The translations under genes were made by a program, and so were the position numbers. A stretch of 64,000 nt of DNA, from assembly GCA_035447925.1 (NCBI GenBank), contig DAOTHY010000002.1, positions 84,861-148,860 on the forward strand, read 5' to 3'. The stretch is from JASUTC01 sp035447925. GTDB taxonomy: Bacteria > Thermotogota > Thermotogae > MWEM01. The stretch's first letter is position 1, and each line of letters begins with the position of its first letter. This document shows positions 44,660 through 54,033 of the stretch, one piece after another. Below the pieces are notes generated by a model, which worked only from the letters and a program-made list of their open reading frames with translations, was not told the origin of the DNA and ran no database searches.

Positions 44660-45753
44660 TTGCTTAAAGACTCATGGATTTCATTGTAAATCCGCTCTGA
44701 AGGATCGTAATCAGGTTTAAGAATTTTTAAGTTATTTCTGATGGACTGAGATATTTTTTTATCCGTTAATAAATTGATGATTCTTAAAATTCCCTTTGAA
44801 TCTGCTTCTTTCTCCTCCAAAAAATACCCAGCGCCATTTTTCTCAAGAGAAATGGCGTTGATTAATTGATGATTTTCCGCAGCGCCTGACCAGGGAATAA
44901 TCAAAGAAGGTACACCATAGGCAATTACTTCAGCGACTGTAGTTGCACCCCCTCTAATGATGGATGCATCACATGCTGCCAGATACCGGTGCATATCGAT
45001 GATGAAAGGAATCGCTTTCACAAAAGGAAACTCTTCCAATTTCTTTATCATCGCTTCATCCCCGCAAGAATGAAGGAATTCAATTTTATATTGAGGGTTA
45101 TCAGCCATTTGGGAATAAACTTGAATCATGACCTCGTTGATAAAATCAGATCCTTTACTACCACCAGCCACGATCATGATCTTGTGATTAGGGTTTATTC
45201 CGTAATGCTCGAAGATTTGACGATCTTTTTTTTCAATTTTTCTCACCGGATTTCCGGTATGCTTGATCTTATGGGCAAATTTTAACTTAAAGTCTCTGGC
45301 ACTTTCAGCAAAACTGATAAAAATCTTTTCCGCTTTCGGACCAATAATTTTATTGGCCAAACCTGCGATTGCATTCTGTTCATGGATAAAATTCGGGATA
45401 TTCAGTTGTTTACTTGCCAGCCCTAAAGGTACAGAAATATAGCCTCCGGTAATAAAACTAAAATCCGGTTTAAAAGTTTTTAATTCCCTGACACAATCAT
45501 GATACGCCCTAAAAGTATTGAACACAACGGAGAAATTCGAAAGATGATAAACCGGTCTTCTTAAACCGGCTATTCTCAATTTTACAATCCTTGCCTCAGG
45601 AAAAAGTCTTATTATTTCTTGATTTTCAAGCCCATGGGGTGTGGCAAAATACAATACATCTAATTTGTCACCCTTTTTCTTAAAAAAATCCAATACCGCT
45701 ACCGCTGGGTAAATATGCCCCCCTGTTACACCACCTGCCACCGCTATTTTCAT
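44644..45753 (-). CDS. murG: undecaprenyl-PP-MurNAc-pentapeptide GlcNAc transferase
   Basis: Converts lipid I to lipid II at the inner face of the membrane. Seen: N-terminal GGVTGGHIYPAVAV, ITGGYISVPLGLA, HEQNAIAGLANK, AGGSKGS, IRGGATTVAEV and AAENHQLINA, all canonical for MurG. About 369 residues. The start is ATG 45753; an in-frame GTG at 45759 is possible. It follows the AI-2E-like gene by about 20 nt and lies away from other mur genes. Confidence 0.96.
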   Translation of the reverse strand: MKIAVAGGVTGGHIYPAVAVLDFFKKKGDKLDVLYFATPHGLENQEIIRLFPEARIVKLRIAGLRRPVYHLSNFSVVFNTFRAYHDCVRELKTFKPDFSFITGGYISVPLGLASKQLNIPNFIHEQNAIAGLANKIIGPKAEKIFISFAESARDFKLKFAHKIKHTGNPVRKIEKKDRQIFEHYGINPNHKIMIVAGGSKGSDFINEVMIQVYSQMADNPQYKIEFLHSCGDEAMIKKLEEFPFVKAIPFIIDMHRYLAACDASIIRGGATTVAEVIAYGVPSLIIPWSGAAENHQLINAISLEKNGAGYFLEEKEADSKGILRIINLLTDKKISQSIRNNLKILKPDYDPSERIYNEIHESLSNYSKT

Positions 45754-45776
45754 CTTCACTCACTCTTTTCTGATCA

Positions 45777-46820
45777 TTATATTTTTTTAAGAGTATCCTG
45801 TACATACTCAACCCAAAAACGCTTAAAAAACAACAACAACGGGATCCCCAATAAAACACCGGCTAAACCCAAAATACTACCGGCAATAAGAATAGACAAC
45901 AAAATCGCAAACCAGTTAATTTGCATTCTGGTTCCTTGTATTTTTGGATTTAACAACCAAGATTCCAATTGGTTGGAAATTATTAAAACAACAATAATTT
46001 TAATCAATCCGGCAACTCCACCATGGACAAATCCCAGTAATAAAGCTGGAATGGCAGCAATAAAGACACCCAGGAAAGGGATGAAATTGGTAATACCGGA
46101 CAAAAACCCCAAAAACAATGAGTACGGGATGCCAGATAAAAATGTACCGAATCCCACCATAAAACCGACTAAAAAAGCAATGATCACCTGGCCGCCAATA
46201 AAATGCCGAATATCCCGATAGAATTCTTTGATAAACCCCAACGATTTTGACTGAGTAGATTTAGGAAAAAAACGCCAGAGGTTTCTCTTGAAAACGGGAG
46301 TTAACGCCGTGAAATACGATGCTGTAATAATAAAAATAATCGCTGAAGTTGTTGCATTTGGAATATACTGAATGACAGTGTTTAAAATAGTTGCACCCAG
46401 TTCTGAGAATTTTTTACCTATTTCCCCGATAAAAGAATCAAACCACTCTACAACGTTGGGGTCTATTGAACGGTTTTTAAAAAATTGCTGAATATCCAGA
46501 TCTTGAGATGTTTTTGATAAAAGCGGGAATAAACGCTGCCCTTCTTCAATGATGATTGGAAAAATTGAATAAATGGCATAAGCCAATAAAAAAAACATCA
46601 TAATCGAACTGATCAGAACGGCTACTTTGTATTTGATAAACTTAAATTTGCTGAGATAATTAGCAGGTACTTCAATGATCAGTGATAGATACCAGCCAAA
46701 AAGAATCGCACCAAGAATTGATTGAGACGCTTTAAATAAGAAAAAAAACAAGGCGAAGTAAATCAAAAACATCCACATCGCCGGATCAAAAACCCTTTTT
46801 TTATTGTCTATGTTGTTCAT
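45777..46820 (-). CDS. AI-2E family permease (PF01594)
   Basis: 347 residues, about eight membrane segments, with the family's C-terminal region GFLSGITNFIPFLGVFIAAIPALLLG and the following IIVVLIISNQLESWLLNPKIQG. Members export or conduct varied small solutes (some Na+/H+ antiport or autoinducer export), so the substrate is unknown. Overlaps the end of the uracil-DNA glycosylase gene by 20 nt, with GGAGG about 11 nt before the ATG. Confidence 0.9.
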   Translation of the reverse strand: MNNIDNKKRVFDPAMWMFLIYFALFFFLFKASQSILGAILFGWYLSLIIEVPANYLSKFKFIKYKVAVLISSIMMFFLLAYAIYSIFPIIIEEGQRLFPLLSKTSQDLDIQQFFKNRSIDPNVVEWFDSFIGEIGKKFSELGATILNTVIQYIPNATTSAIIFIITASYFTALTPVFKRNLWRFFPKSTQSKSLGFIKEFYRDIRHFIGGQVIIAFLVGFMVGFGTFLSGIPYSLFLGFLSGITNFIPFLGVFIAAIPALLLGFVHGGVAGLIKIIVVLIISNQLESWLLNPKIQGTRMQINWFAILLSILIAGSILGLAGVLLGIPLLLFFKRFWVEYVQDTLKKI

Positions 46821-47388
46821 AAATTCTTTTAACCTCCTGAATATCCTGCCAAGTGAAAAATTTTGGAGACCCCTTTGCTTTCGATGGATTTCTCAGCAAA
46901 TAGCTGGGATGAAACATTGGAAACAACATCGTCTTTTCTTTGTAAGGAATTAGTTGTCCTCTCATGGAGGTAATTCGAATGTTCTTTTTATCCAGCAAAA
47001 AAGACAAAGGAACAGCCCCTAAAGTTACAATAAGGTATGGATTGATAATTTGAAGTTGAGAAAACAGAAAAGATGAACACAGATTCATTTCATCCTGCAT
47101 CGGATTCCTGTTGTTTGGAGGCCTGCATTTTACCACATTAGTGATATAGATGTCATCACGTGAAAAAGATACAGCCTTCAGTATCTCCTCAAACAAGCGA
47201 CCAGCCTTTCCAACAAATGGACGTCCGGTTTCATCTTCCTCGGCACCCGGACCCTCCCCGATAAAAACAACCGGTGAATGAATGTTACCTTCACCAGGTA
47301 CCGTTTTATTACGCGTTTCAGACAGCGGACACTTTTGACAAACACTGATAGCCGCTTCAACTTCAGACATTAATTCGAGATTATTCAA
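46801..47388 (-). CDS. udg: uracil-DNA glycosylase, family 4 (Fe-S type)
   Basis: 195 residues. Four cysteines for the [4Fe-4S] cluster: C17 and C20 (CQKC), C88 (VKCRPP) and C104 (NLCSSF). Motif 1 GEGPGAEEDETGRPFVG (44-60) and motif 2 HPSYLLR near residue 160 identify family 4, first described in Thermotoga maritima. Removes uracil from DNA, a frequent lesion at high temperature. First gene of a minus-strand run with the AI-2E permease and murG. Confidence 0.95.
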   Translation of the reverse strand: MNNLELMSEVEAAISVCQKCPLSETRNKTVPGEGNIHSPVVFIGEGPGAEEDETGRPFVGKAGRLFEEILKAVSFSRDDIYITNVVKCRPPNNRNPMQDEMNLCSSFLFSQLQIINPYLIVTLGAVPLSFLLDKKNIRITSMRGQLIPYKEKTMLFPMFHPSYLLRNPSKAKGSPKFFTWQDIQEVKRIYEQHRQ

Positions 47389-47405
47389 AATCTCACCCCT
47401 TCTTT

Positions 47406-47411
47406 ATTATA
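47406..47411 (-). promoter_or_regulatory. -10 element for udg
   Basis: Minus strand ATG-TATAAT, 18 nt before the ATG at 47388. TG lies directly next to the hexamer, so it is not a strict extended -10. Confidence 0.45.
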
Positions 47412-47487
47412 CATGATCGATATGCGATCATGACCATAACGCTCACAAAACATAGTTTATCATAACGAAATAACTCAAGACTGTTTA

Positions 47488-47496
47488 TGGTACAAT
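47488..47496 (+). promoter_or_regulatory. extended -10 promoter for the PEGA/vWA protein
   Basis: TGGTACAAT, 30 nt before the start codon. Confidence 0.55.
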
Positions 47497-47525
47497 TATA
47501 GTAAAACAAGAAGGGGGAAGAAAAA

Positions 47526-50500
47526 ATGGCGGGAAGAATGAAGTCTTTTCTTATAATATTCTTAATTATTTCTACGTTCATGATTTCGTTTGCTGTTGAA
47601 TTGGAGCTTTTATCACATCCACAAAGTGCGGACGTTTATATCGACAAAGTATGGAGGGGCCACACACCAATTACTGTTGACCTTTCACCCGGAAATCATA
47701 CCGTTCATGTCCAGAAGAATGGCTATCAGCAAAAAGAGGAAACCATTGATATCAGAATGCCAACCGTTATGGAATACAACTTAAATCCTTTAGAAGAAAT
47801 AACCGAACAATTCCCTTTGGTTTTGTATTTGACTAATTATCAGCAATCAGGTTCTCGAAAAATTCTCTTTAGAGAAAATGAAGACCAGTTAATCCAAGCC
47901 ATCCAAGATCGTTTTTCAAACATGGGTTTTGAAGTCAGTGTTGAAAAACCACTGGATGAGTTTGATTTAGTCATGGATAATTTGAGTATTTACGAAATGC
48001 TTTCAGAAAGACACCCTCAAGCACGCCTTTTTCTCATTGCCAATGCGCTTTGGAGTTATTCTTCATTCCAGGAGAAAAAGATTACCCGGCTTGAAACACA
48101 GATGCGCATTTACGATCCCAAAACATCGATAACACTTGGAAACTTTCAAGACATCTCTGAAAGCATCGGCATGCTTGGTACACAGATCAATATTCTTCAA
48201 GCTGTTGAAAAAGCAACTCAGAGATTTTTAGACAACATTGGCAACTATATGGTGGAACGGGTTAGGAAAGACATTAAAAGACCGATTCTGGCCTATGATC
48301 AAAAATATCAAAATGGACAATTATACCTGATCAAATCGGATCAGACCATTAATGAAATCAAAAGCTACGATAAAACGGAATCACTCATAGATAGCGAACA
48401 AATCCCAATGGATCAACTTCCCGTCAATATCATCTTTCTGGTCGATCGTAGCGGCAGTAACAACCGAGAAATCCCATTGATCAAATCACAAATTGAATCC
48501 CTCCTTCAAATTCTTCCTAAAGGCTTTGAATGGTCATTAATGGGTTTTGACGATAAAATTGAAATCATACAGAATTTCACAGGAGATTACATCCAATGGC
48601 AATTTGCAAAAGACCAAATAATTTCCAGCGGAATGACGCGACTGTATGATGCCATCTTCAATGCAGCAACCGTCCTCGCAAGAAAGGAGGGAGTGAAGAT
48701 ATTGATCCTTCTTACAGACGGTATTGACTCGGATTACTACGACACCGGATTGGGAAGTATCAGAACGGAAGAAGAAGCGCTGAATGCCATCTCTCGTTCA
48801 GGAATGATTGTCTATCCAATCGGAGTATCGGAAAACAATCACACCTCTTTACTCAATAAAATTGCCTACCTAAGCGCTACACAATATTATGATTTAAAAC
48901 AATATCAACCGGATGAAGTCTCAACACAAATCGCAAGGGATCTGACCTACACCCTTGGCAATATCGTCATATCGGGAAAAGAGAAACCGGAATATTATTC
49001 AATCAACGGTTATAAATATTCACAAGAAGCAAACAGCAGATTTCTCAATCAAGCATCACTGATACGAGAATTTCAACAGATCGGCAGTGAATCAAATCAG
49101 CTAGAAACGCAAAAAGCAGTGGAAGAAATGGCAACGATAGAACAGTCTGAAGAAACTCCACTCACTCAGACCGACACCGAACAACAAGCAATAACGACCA
49201 TTTCAAAAGAATCGACAACAACAGCAAGTGAAGAAATACCGATCGAAACAGTTGAAAAGAAAGAACCGGTCACAAAGGAACAAAGTGAAACAGCAGTTGA
49301 AATCCCTGTCGAAGAACCGGAAAAAGTACCGGTCACAACAAGCAAAGCGACCTCATCAACTGATGAAACCAAAGAGCAGAGCATAGAGAAACAGACCGAA
49401 GAAGTTCAAACTATATCAAATGAAGCAGATACCGAAACGATTGTGGAATTTCCGAACGAATACAAACAGATTCTAAATTTGCAGGATGTTTCAATCTTTG
49501 ATTTGGATATGCAAGGCAATCTCGTTTGGGCACAAAATGATCTTTTATATTTCTACATCCCGGCTGAGAACAGAATAGCGGGAATCAGTTTATCAACCGG
49601 AATCAGACAAGTATCACTTCATTACCCCTATCTCACTGTTTTAATCAATAACGAATTAAAAACACTGACAATCAAAAAAGACCAGATTATTGAAATCAGT
49701 TCTTCCCCAATTTCCCTTCCTATTGCTTATTTGAAGATGCTCAACGATCAATTTATTGTAATGGGATACGAAAACGGCTTAATGCAACTCTACTCATTAG
49801 AACATTCGAAAATAAACGAATGGCAACTGGAATCAGGGGTTTTGAATCAAGCCGTTGTAGATGATTCAGGCAGAATCATTGCCAGTACGACAACCGGACG
49901 CATCAATTGGATTGAAAATACCGCAGAAGGAATAAACTCATTAAAAATAGATAAACCGGTTGTGGGTTTAAGTCCGTTTGATGTGGATCAGGAAAGATTT
50001 TTAATTGTAGATGCCTCAGGTTCTGTCTATTTTCAAAGATTTGAAAACACAAAGCCAACGATTCGAAACTTGAATAGAGGCATTGTTTTGATGGCTGCTT
50101 TTGCGGAATCCAACAACATGCTTTTTGCAAATCATTGGGATAAAACCCTTAGAGGCTATCGCATTTTTGATTTAAACGAAACGGTATTGTTTAGATCAAA
50201 AAAAGGCATCAATTCTTTTGATGTAGACATCTATTCAGATAAGCTTTTAATCGCTACGGTTGATAACGACTTGATTTTATTCTCAAAAAATACAACACTT
50301 CCGCAAAATTTGGAAAAGATTTATGCTGTTGAAAAAGAACCGGTTTCTCAAATACCCGTAGAACCGCATGAAAAAACTACCGAAGATGAAAAAGCTGTTT
50401 CAAAGGAAGACGAAACAATAACCGTTGGTGATCTGCAAACACAAGAACCTGCTACAGAACAAACACAAAAAGATAACACGGCAGAAGAACACTATGATAC

Positions 50501-52349
50501 CAGTATTGATTTATCTCAAGTCAAGAAAGAAGATACCAAAAAATCGTCTGAAATGGAAAAAACTGTCACTGAAGAAAAAGAAGAAGAAATTGCCATTGTA
50601 CTGGATGGAAAAGTCATCGTGGGAAACCTAGATGATGAAAAAAACACACCCATCCCCACAGGTGAAAAAAGCCAAAGAGAATTAACCACAGAAGAATTAC
50701 AAGGTCTGACGGCAATATATGGCGGCTGGAAAAGTGCAGTTGCCTATAAAGACTACGGCTATGTTTTAGCCGGGGACACCAACATGCGGATCGTCAACCC
50801 CTTATTACAAACGATCAAGAATATTCAATACTCGAAAAGTTCCTTATTGGATTGTGCCATATCCAAATACAATCTATTGGCATTACTTTTTGACAGCAGA
50901 ATCGAGATTTGGGATGTCGACAACCTCTATTCCACAAAAGACACTTCAAAGATAAACAGCTACAAATTCCCCATTTCAGATGGGAAAGAAATCTCTTTTT
51001 CAAGAAACGGCGAATATATGCTTGTCTTGAGAGATAACGGAGAACTAAAAATCATGTCCCTTGATTTTACCAGGGGGAAAAATATTTATTCCAAGAATTT
51101 AATCACTGCCATTGAAGCGGATTTAACACAAAATGAACATTTCCTTTTTGGAGATGAAAAAGGAAATGTAGGGATTATCTCAACAGAAGGGATCCTCAGC
51201 AGTAAAAACTGTTCAGATTCCCCTATCATCTTCGTGTTCAGTCATAAAGGCAAAACATATTGGGTGGATGAAAATTCAACGGTTGGCATTTTGGATGGGA
51301 TTCAAAGAAGAATTACCACTGAGAAAATTCAAGCAGTATATCCTGCTGATATTGATAAAGACTGGATCATGTTTGGGACGGACAAAGGCAATCTTTACAT
51401 CTTAAACAACACTTTAACTCAAATAGGAAAAACAAGCATTCCCCATCCGGTTCGCGAATTGTCAGGCTACAAAGAAAATATGATTTCTATCGATGAATTC
51501 TATAATCTGAAAAGCTGGAATTTAATTGCCGGTTCCGAAATATCAAACAAACCGCATTTTACTTCAACCTACGGTCTTTTTTCAGACAACAATCTCCTGA
51601 CAATTATCACTACCGATCATACGATTTATTCCTATACACCAAACAACGATATCGTGGAAAAGGGAGCCCTTCCCTACGAATCATTTGTCGTAACTGATAT
51701 TTTAAAGAATCCACCAGTCATTCACAATGAAGGAAAAAAATACTATCCTTATTCAAACAAGAAAATATCAGACTTTGCAATAGAAGTCTTTGAAGAAGGA
51801 AACGTCAACAGTTCTGAACGATACTTCATTTACTGGGATCAAGACATGCTATCCGTCTTTGACATCAAAAATTCCAAAACGATCAGAACATTTAAATTCG
51901 GAGACGGCAACAACATCCACTTTGCTTCCATGAGAAAAGACCGATTGTTCTTCTTCTTCAATGAATCGATGGGTATTACCAACCCTTACAATCCAGGACA
52001 ACTAATTGTAATTGACCTTGAAAACGAAGGTCTGTCAGAGATTAAACGTGTATTCCTCATCGAAGGCACAAAACTGGGCATTTTAGACTCAACGGGTAAG
52101 ATAATTTACTATATGCTGTTGGAAGATCGAATCACCTTACCGATTGAACTGGGAAAGGTCATCGACAGCGCACTTTACGATGAAAAAAACTTGAGAGTCA
52201 TTGCCAAAAGCCAAAATACACTGATCGTCTACAACGCAAAAGACAACAACATTGCCGAGTACACCTTTTCTGAAGAAATCAAGGATTTTACCTTTACAGA
52301 ACAAGGCATCTATGTACTGTCAGACAACGGCATCATTTGGTATAAATAA
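47526..52349 (+). CDS. giant exported PEGA-vWA-propeller protein, unknown function
   Basis: 1607 residues. Signal peptide (1-23); PEGA domain (about 28-90, LSHPQSADVYIDKVWRG...GNHTVHVQKNGYQ); an unassigned domain (95-290); a von Willebrand A domain (about 300-475) with MIDAS residues in LVDRSGS (near 306), GMTRLYDA and LLTDGID (near 397). Two acidic Thr/Glu/Lys-rich linkers (about 535-635 and 935-1052) separate two large beta-rich regions that read like propellers (about 640-935 and 1055-1607), with recurring strand-turn patterns such as D-x-D-G/N and W-D-V. Probably a surface or periplasmic binding protein. ATG 47526 (GGGGG upstream) or ATG 47538 could be the start. The propeller call is my reading of the strand pattern, not a match. 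Confidence 0.75.
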   Translation: MAGRMKSFLIIFLIISTFMISFAVELELLSHPQSADVYIDKVWRGHTPITVDLSPGNHTVHVQKNGYQQKEETIDIRMPTVMEYNLNPLEEITEQFPLVLYLTNYQQSGSRKILFRENEDQLIQAIQDRFSNMGFEVSVEKPLDEFDLVMDNLSIYEMLSERHPQARLFLIANALWSYSSFQEKKITRLETQMRIYDPKTSITLGNFQDISESIGMLGTQINILQAVEKATQRFLDNIGNYMVERVRKDIKRPILAYDQKYQNGQLYLIKSDQTINEIKSYDKTESLIDSEQIPMDQLPVNIIFLVDRSGSNNREIPLIKSQIESLLQILPKGFEWSLMGFDDKIEIIQNFTGDYIQWQFAKDQIISSGMTRLYDAIFNAATVLARKEGVKILILLTDGIDSDYYDTGLGSIRTEEEALNAISRSGMIVYPIGVSENNHTSLLNKIAYLSATQYYDLKQYQPDEVSTQIARDLTYTLGNIVISGKEKPEYYSINGYKYSQEANSRFLNQASLIREFQQIGSESNQLETQKAVEEMATIEQSEETPLTQTDTEQQAITTISKESTTTASEEIPIETVEKKEPVTKEQSETAVEIPVEEPEKVPVTTSKATSSTDETKEQSIEKQTEEVQTISNEADTETIVEFPNEYKQILNLQDVSIFDLDMQGNLVWAQNDLLYFYIPAENRIAGISLSTGIRQVSLHYPYLTVLINNELKTLTIKKDQIIEISSSPISLPIAYLKMLNDQFIVMGYENGLMQLYSLEHSKINEWQLESGVLNQAVVDDSGRIIASTTTGRINWIENTAEGINSLKIDKPVVGLSPFDVDQERFLIVDASGSVYFQRFENTKPTIRNLNRGIVLMAAFAESNNMLFANHWDKTLRGYRIFDLNETVLFRSKKGINSFDVDIYSDKLLIATVDNDLILFSKNTTLPQNLEKIYAVEKEPVSQIPVEPHEKTTEDEKAVSKEDETITVGDLQTQEPATEQTQKDNTAEEHYDTSIDLSQVKKEDTKKSSEMEKTVTEEKEEEIAIVLDGKVIVGNLDDEKNTPIPTGEKSQRELTTEELQGLTAIYGGWKSAVAYKDYGYVLAGDTNMRIVNPLLQTIKNIQYSKSSLLDCAISKYNLLALLFDSRIEIWDVDNLYSTKDTSKINSYKFPISDGKEISFSRNGEYMLVLRDNGELKIMSLDFTRGKNIYSKNLITAIEADLTQNEHFLFGDEKGNVGIISTEGILSSKNCSDSPIIFVFSHKGKTYWVDENSTVGILDGIQRRITTEKIQAVYPADIDKDWIMFGTDKGNLYILNNTLTQIGKTSIPHPVRELSGYKENMISIDEFYNLKSWNLIAGSEISNKPHFTSTYGLFSDNNLLTIITTDHTIYSYTPNNDIVEKGALPYESFVVTDILKNPPVIHNEGKKYYPYSNKKISDFAIEVFEEGNVNSSERYFIYWDQDMLSVFDIKNSKTIRTFKFGDGNNIHFASMRKDRLFFFFNESMGITNPYNPGQLIVIDLENEGLSEIKRVFLIEGTKLGILDSTGKIIYYMLLEDRITLPIELGKVIDSALYDEKNLRVIAKSQNTLIVYNAKDNNIAEYTFSEEIKDFTFTEQGIYVLSDNGIIWYK

Positions 52350-52365
52350 ACTGCTGGGGGTAAAA

Positions 52366-53271
52366 ATGAAAGATTTTAACCAATTATTTGACAAACTCAA
52401 ACAGGCAAAAACACAAAAAGTTGTATTAGCAGGTGCTGAAGATTTGGAAGCTATGAAAGCTTTAGCCGAAAGTTGCGAAATGGGCATCACAGAGGCTGTG
52501 CTTGTGGGCGATTCCAAAAAAATAGAAGAAAACCTAAAAACAATCGGGTTCGCAACATCTGAAATCATACACACCTCAACTCCGGAAGAAACGGCGAAAA
52601 AAAGTGTTCAATATATCAGTGCGGGTAACGGCACGGTATTGATGAAAGGACTGATCAAAACAGCTACGCTTCTATCAAGTGTCCTAAACAAAGAATGGGG
52701 ACTGAGAACAGGCAATCTCCTTTCTCATGTGGCCGTTGCATCCACCGCAAGTCTAAAAAAAGTGATTGCCATCACCGATGGCGGTATGAATCTCAGACCC
52801 ACATTAGAAGAAAAGATCCAAATCGTTGAAAATGCCGTTTCTCTCATGAGAAGTCTTGGAATAGATCGCCCTAAAGTGGCCCCGATTGCGGCCGTAGAAG
52901 TTGTAAATCCCAAAATGCCCGAAACGATGGATGGGGCAATTTTGAGTAAAATGAACCAACGAAACCAGATAAAAAACTGCGTGATTGAAGGACCTCTTGG
53001 ATTAGACAACGCATTGAGCACATTGGCAGCGAAGATAAAGGGCATAGATGGCGAAGTTGCTGGAGATGCCGATATACTTCTTGTCCCGGACATACACAGT
53101 GGAAATTTCCTGGGAAAAAGTGTCGAATATATTGGAGGGGGAACCATAGGGGGACTGATCATGGGTGCCAAGGTTCCTATTATCATAGTCAGCCGGGCGG
53201 ACAAAGCCCAAGCCAAACTAACTTCCATCGCTTTGGGTGTAATGAACAGCTTAAGTAATAAGGAGAGGTGA
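52366..53271 (+). CDS. ptb: phosphate acyltransferase (phosphate butyryl/acetyltransferase family)
   Basis: 301 residues from ATG 52366 (GGGGG, spacer 5), the length of Ptb. Motifs GNGTVLMKGLIKT, LSHVAVAS, ITDGGMNLRPTLEEK, EGPLGLDNA, DILLVPDIHSGNFLGKS and GGLIMGAKVPIII match the Ptb/Pta C-terminal family. Transfers acyl groups between CoA and phosphate; butyryl versus acetyl specificity cannot be read from sequence. No butyrate kinase is nearby, and deoC follows, so the pathway is uncertain. In-frame codons upstream belong to the preceding gene. Confidence 0.87.
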   Translation: MKDFNQLFDKLKQAKTQKVVLAGAEDLEAMKALAESCEMGITEAVLVGDSKKIEENLKTIGFATSEIIHTSTPEETAKKSVQYISAGNGTVLMKGLIKTATLLSSVLNKEWGLRTGNLLSHVAVASTASLKKVIAITDGGMNLRPTLEEKIQIVENAVSLMRSLGIDRPKVAPIAAVEVVNPKMPETMDGAILSKMNQRNQIKNCVIEGPLGLDNALSTLAAKIKGIDGEVAGDADILLVPDIHSGNFLGKSVEYIGGGTIGGLIMGAKVPIIIVSRADKAQAKLTSIALGVMNSLSNKER

Positions 53272-53277
53272 TCAAAC

Positions 53278-54033
53278 GTGAATGAACCAATCGGGAAATT
53301 ATTGAACAAGGCGGCACAAATCGAGCAAAACTTCGTATACGTTGAAAATAATGCGTCAGAAGTTCCGGTCGATCAAATCAAAACGACAATTGAACACACC
53401 AACTTAAATGCAACCGCCACAACTGAAGATATCAAAAGATTATGTGAAGAGGCTAAAAAATATCAATTCAGATCTGTTTGCATTCATCCCTCCTATATCC
53501 CTATTGCCCGAGATTTTCTTACTGAATCAAATGTAAAGATTGTTACGGTAATTGGATTCCCCTTGGGAATGAACACAACGGTCATTAAATCAAAAGAAAC
53601 AGAAAACGCCATTGCTATGGGCGCAGATGAAGTCGATATGGTCATCAATCAAGGCAAACTCAAAGAAAAGTCATACGAAAATGTCTTTTTTGATATCCAT
53701 AAAGTTGTTAAAACAGCCGGGCATATCCCCGTAAAAGTGATCATTGAAGCCTGTAACCTAACCAATCAGGAAAAGATCATCGCTTGCCTTCTATCTGAGG
53801 AAGCTGGAGCAAAGTTTGTTAAGACTTCCACCGGCTTCGCCAAACACGGCGCTACACTTGAGGATGTTTCACTGATGAGATACACCGTCAGTAACAACAT
53901 CCAAGTAAAAGCCGCAGGTGGTATTCGGGATTTAGACACCGCAAAACAAATGATCGCCAATGGAGCAGCTTTGCTTGGAACCAGCAGCGGTATCAAGATT
54001 CTTCAAGGCCAGACAGTTAAAGACTCTTATTGA
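53278..54033 (+). CDS. deoC: deoxyribose-phosphate aldolase
   Basis: 251 residues. Schiff-base lysine K182 in FVKTSTGFAKHGAT, catalytic D120 in GADEVDMVIN and proton-relay lysine K153 in PVKVIIEA. It splits 2-deoxyribose 5-phosphate into acetaldehyde and glyceraldehyde 3-phosphate in nucleoside salvage. The N-terminal extension of about 35 residues is longer than in E. coli. Starts at GTG 53278 (GAGGTG, spacer 7), 6 nt after ptb. Confidence 0.96.
   Translation: MNEPIGKLLNKAAQIEQNFVYVENNASEVPVDQIKTTIEHTNLNATATTEDIKRLCEEAKKYQFRSVCIHPSYIPIARDFLTESNVKIVTVIGFPLGMNTTVIKSKETENAIAMGADEVDMVINQGKLKEKSYENVFFDIHKVVKTAGHIPVKVIIEACNLTNQEKIIACLLSEEAGAKFVKTSTGFAKHGATLEDVSLMRYTVSNNIQVKAAGGIRDLDTAKQMIANGAALLGTSSGIKILQGQTVKDSY

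Noticed and set aside
45715..46221. 168-codon ORF on the plus strand
   Set aside because: Antisense to the AI-2E permease gene; no ribosome binding site and a composition that mirrors the real gene.
50425..50631. Lysine-rich 68-codon ORF inside the giant protein gene
   Set aside because: Frame-shifted reading of the acidic Glu/Lys linker; no start signal.
52725..53309. 194-codon ORF on the minus strand
   Set aside because: Antisense to ptb, with no start signal; the sense gene is clearly a phosphate acyltransferase.
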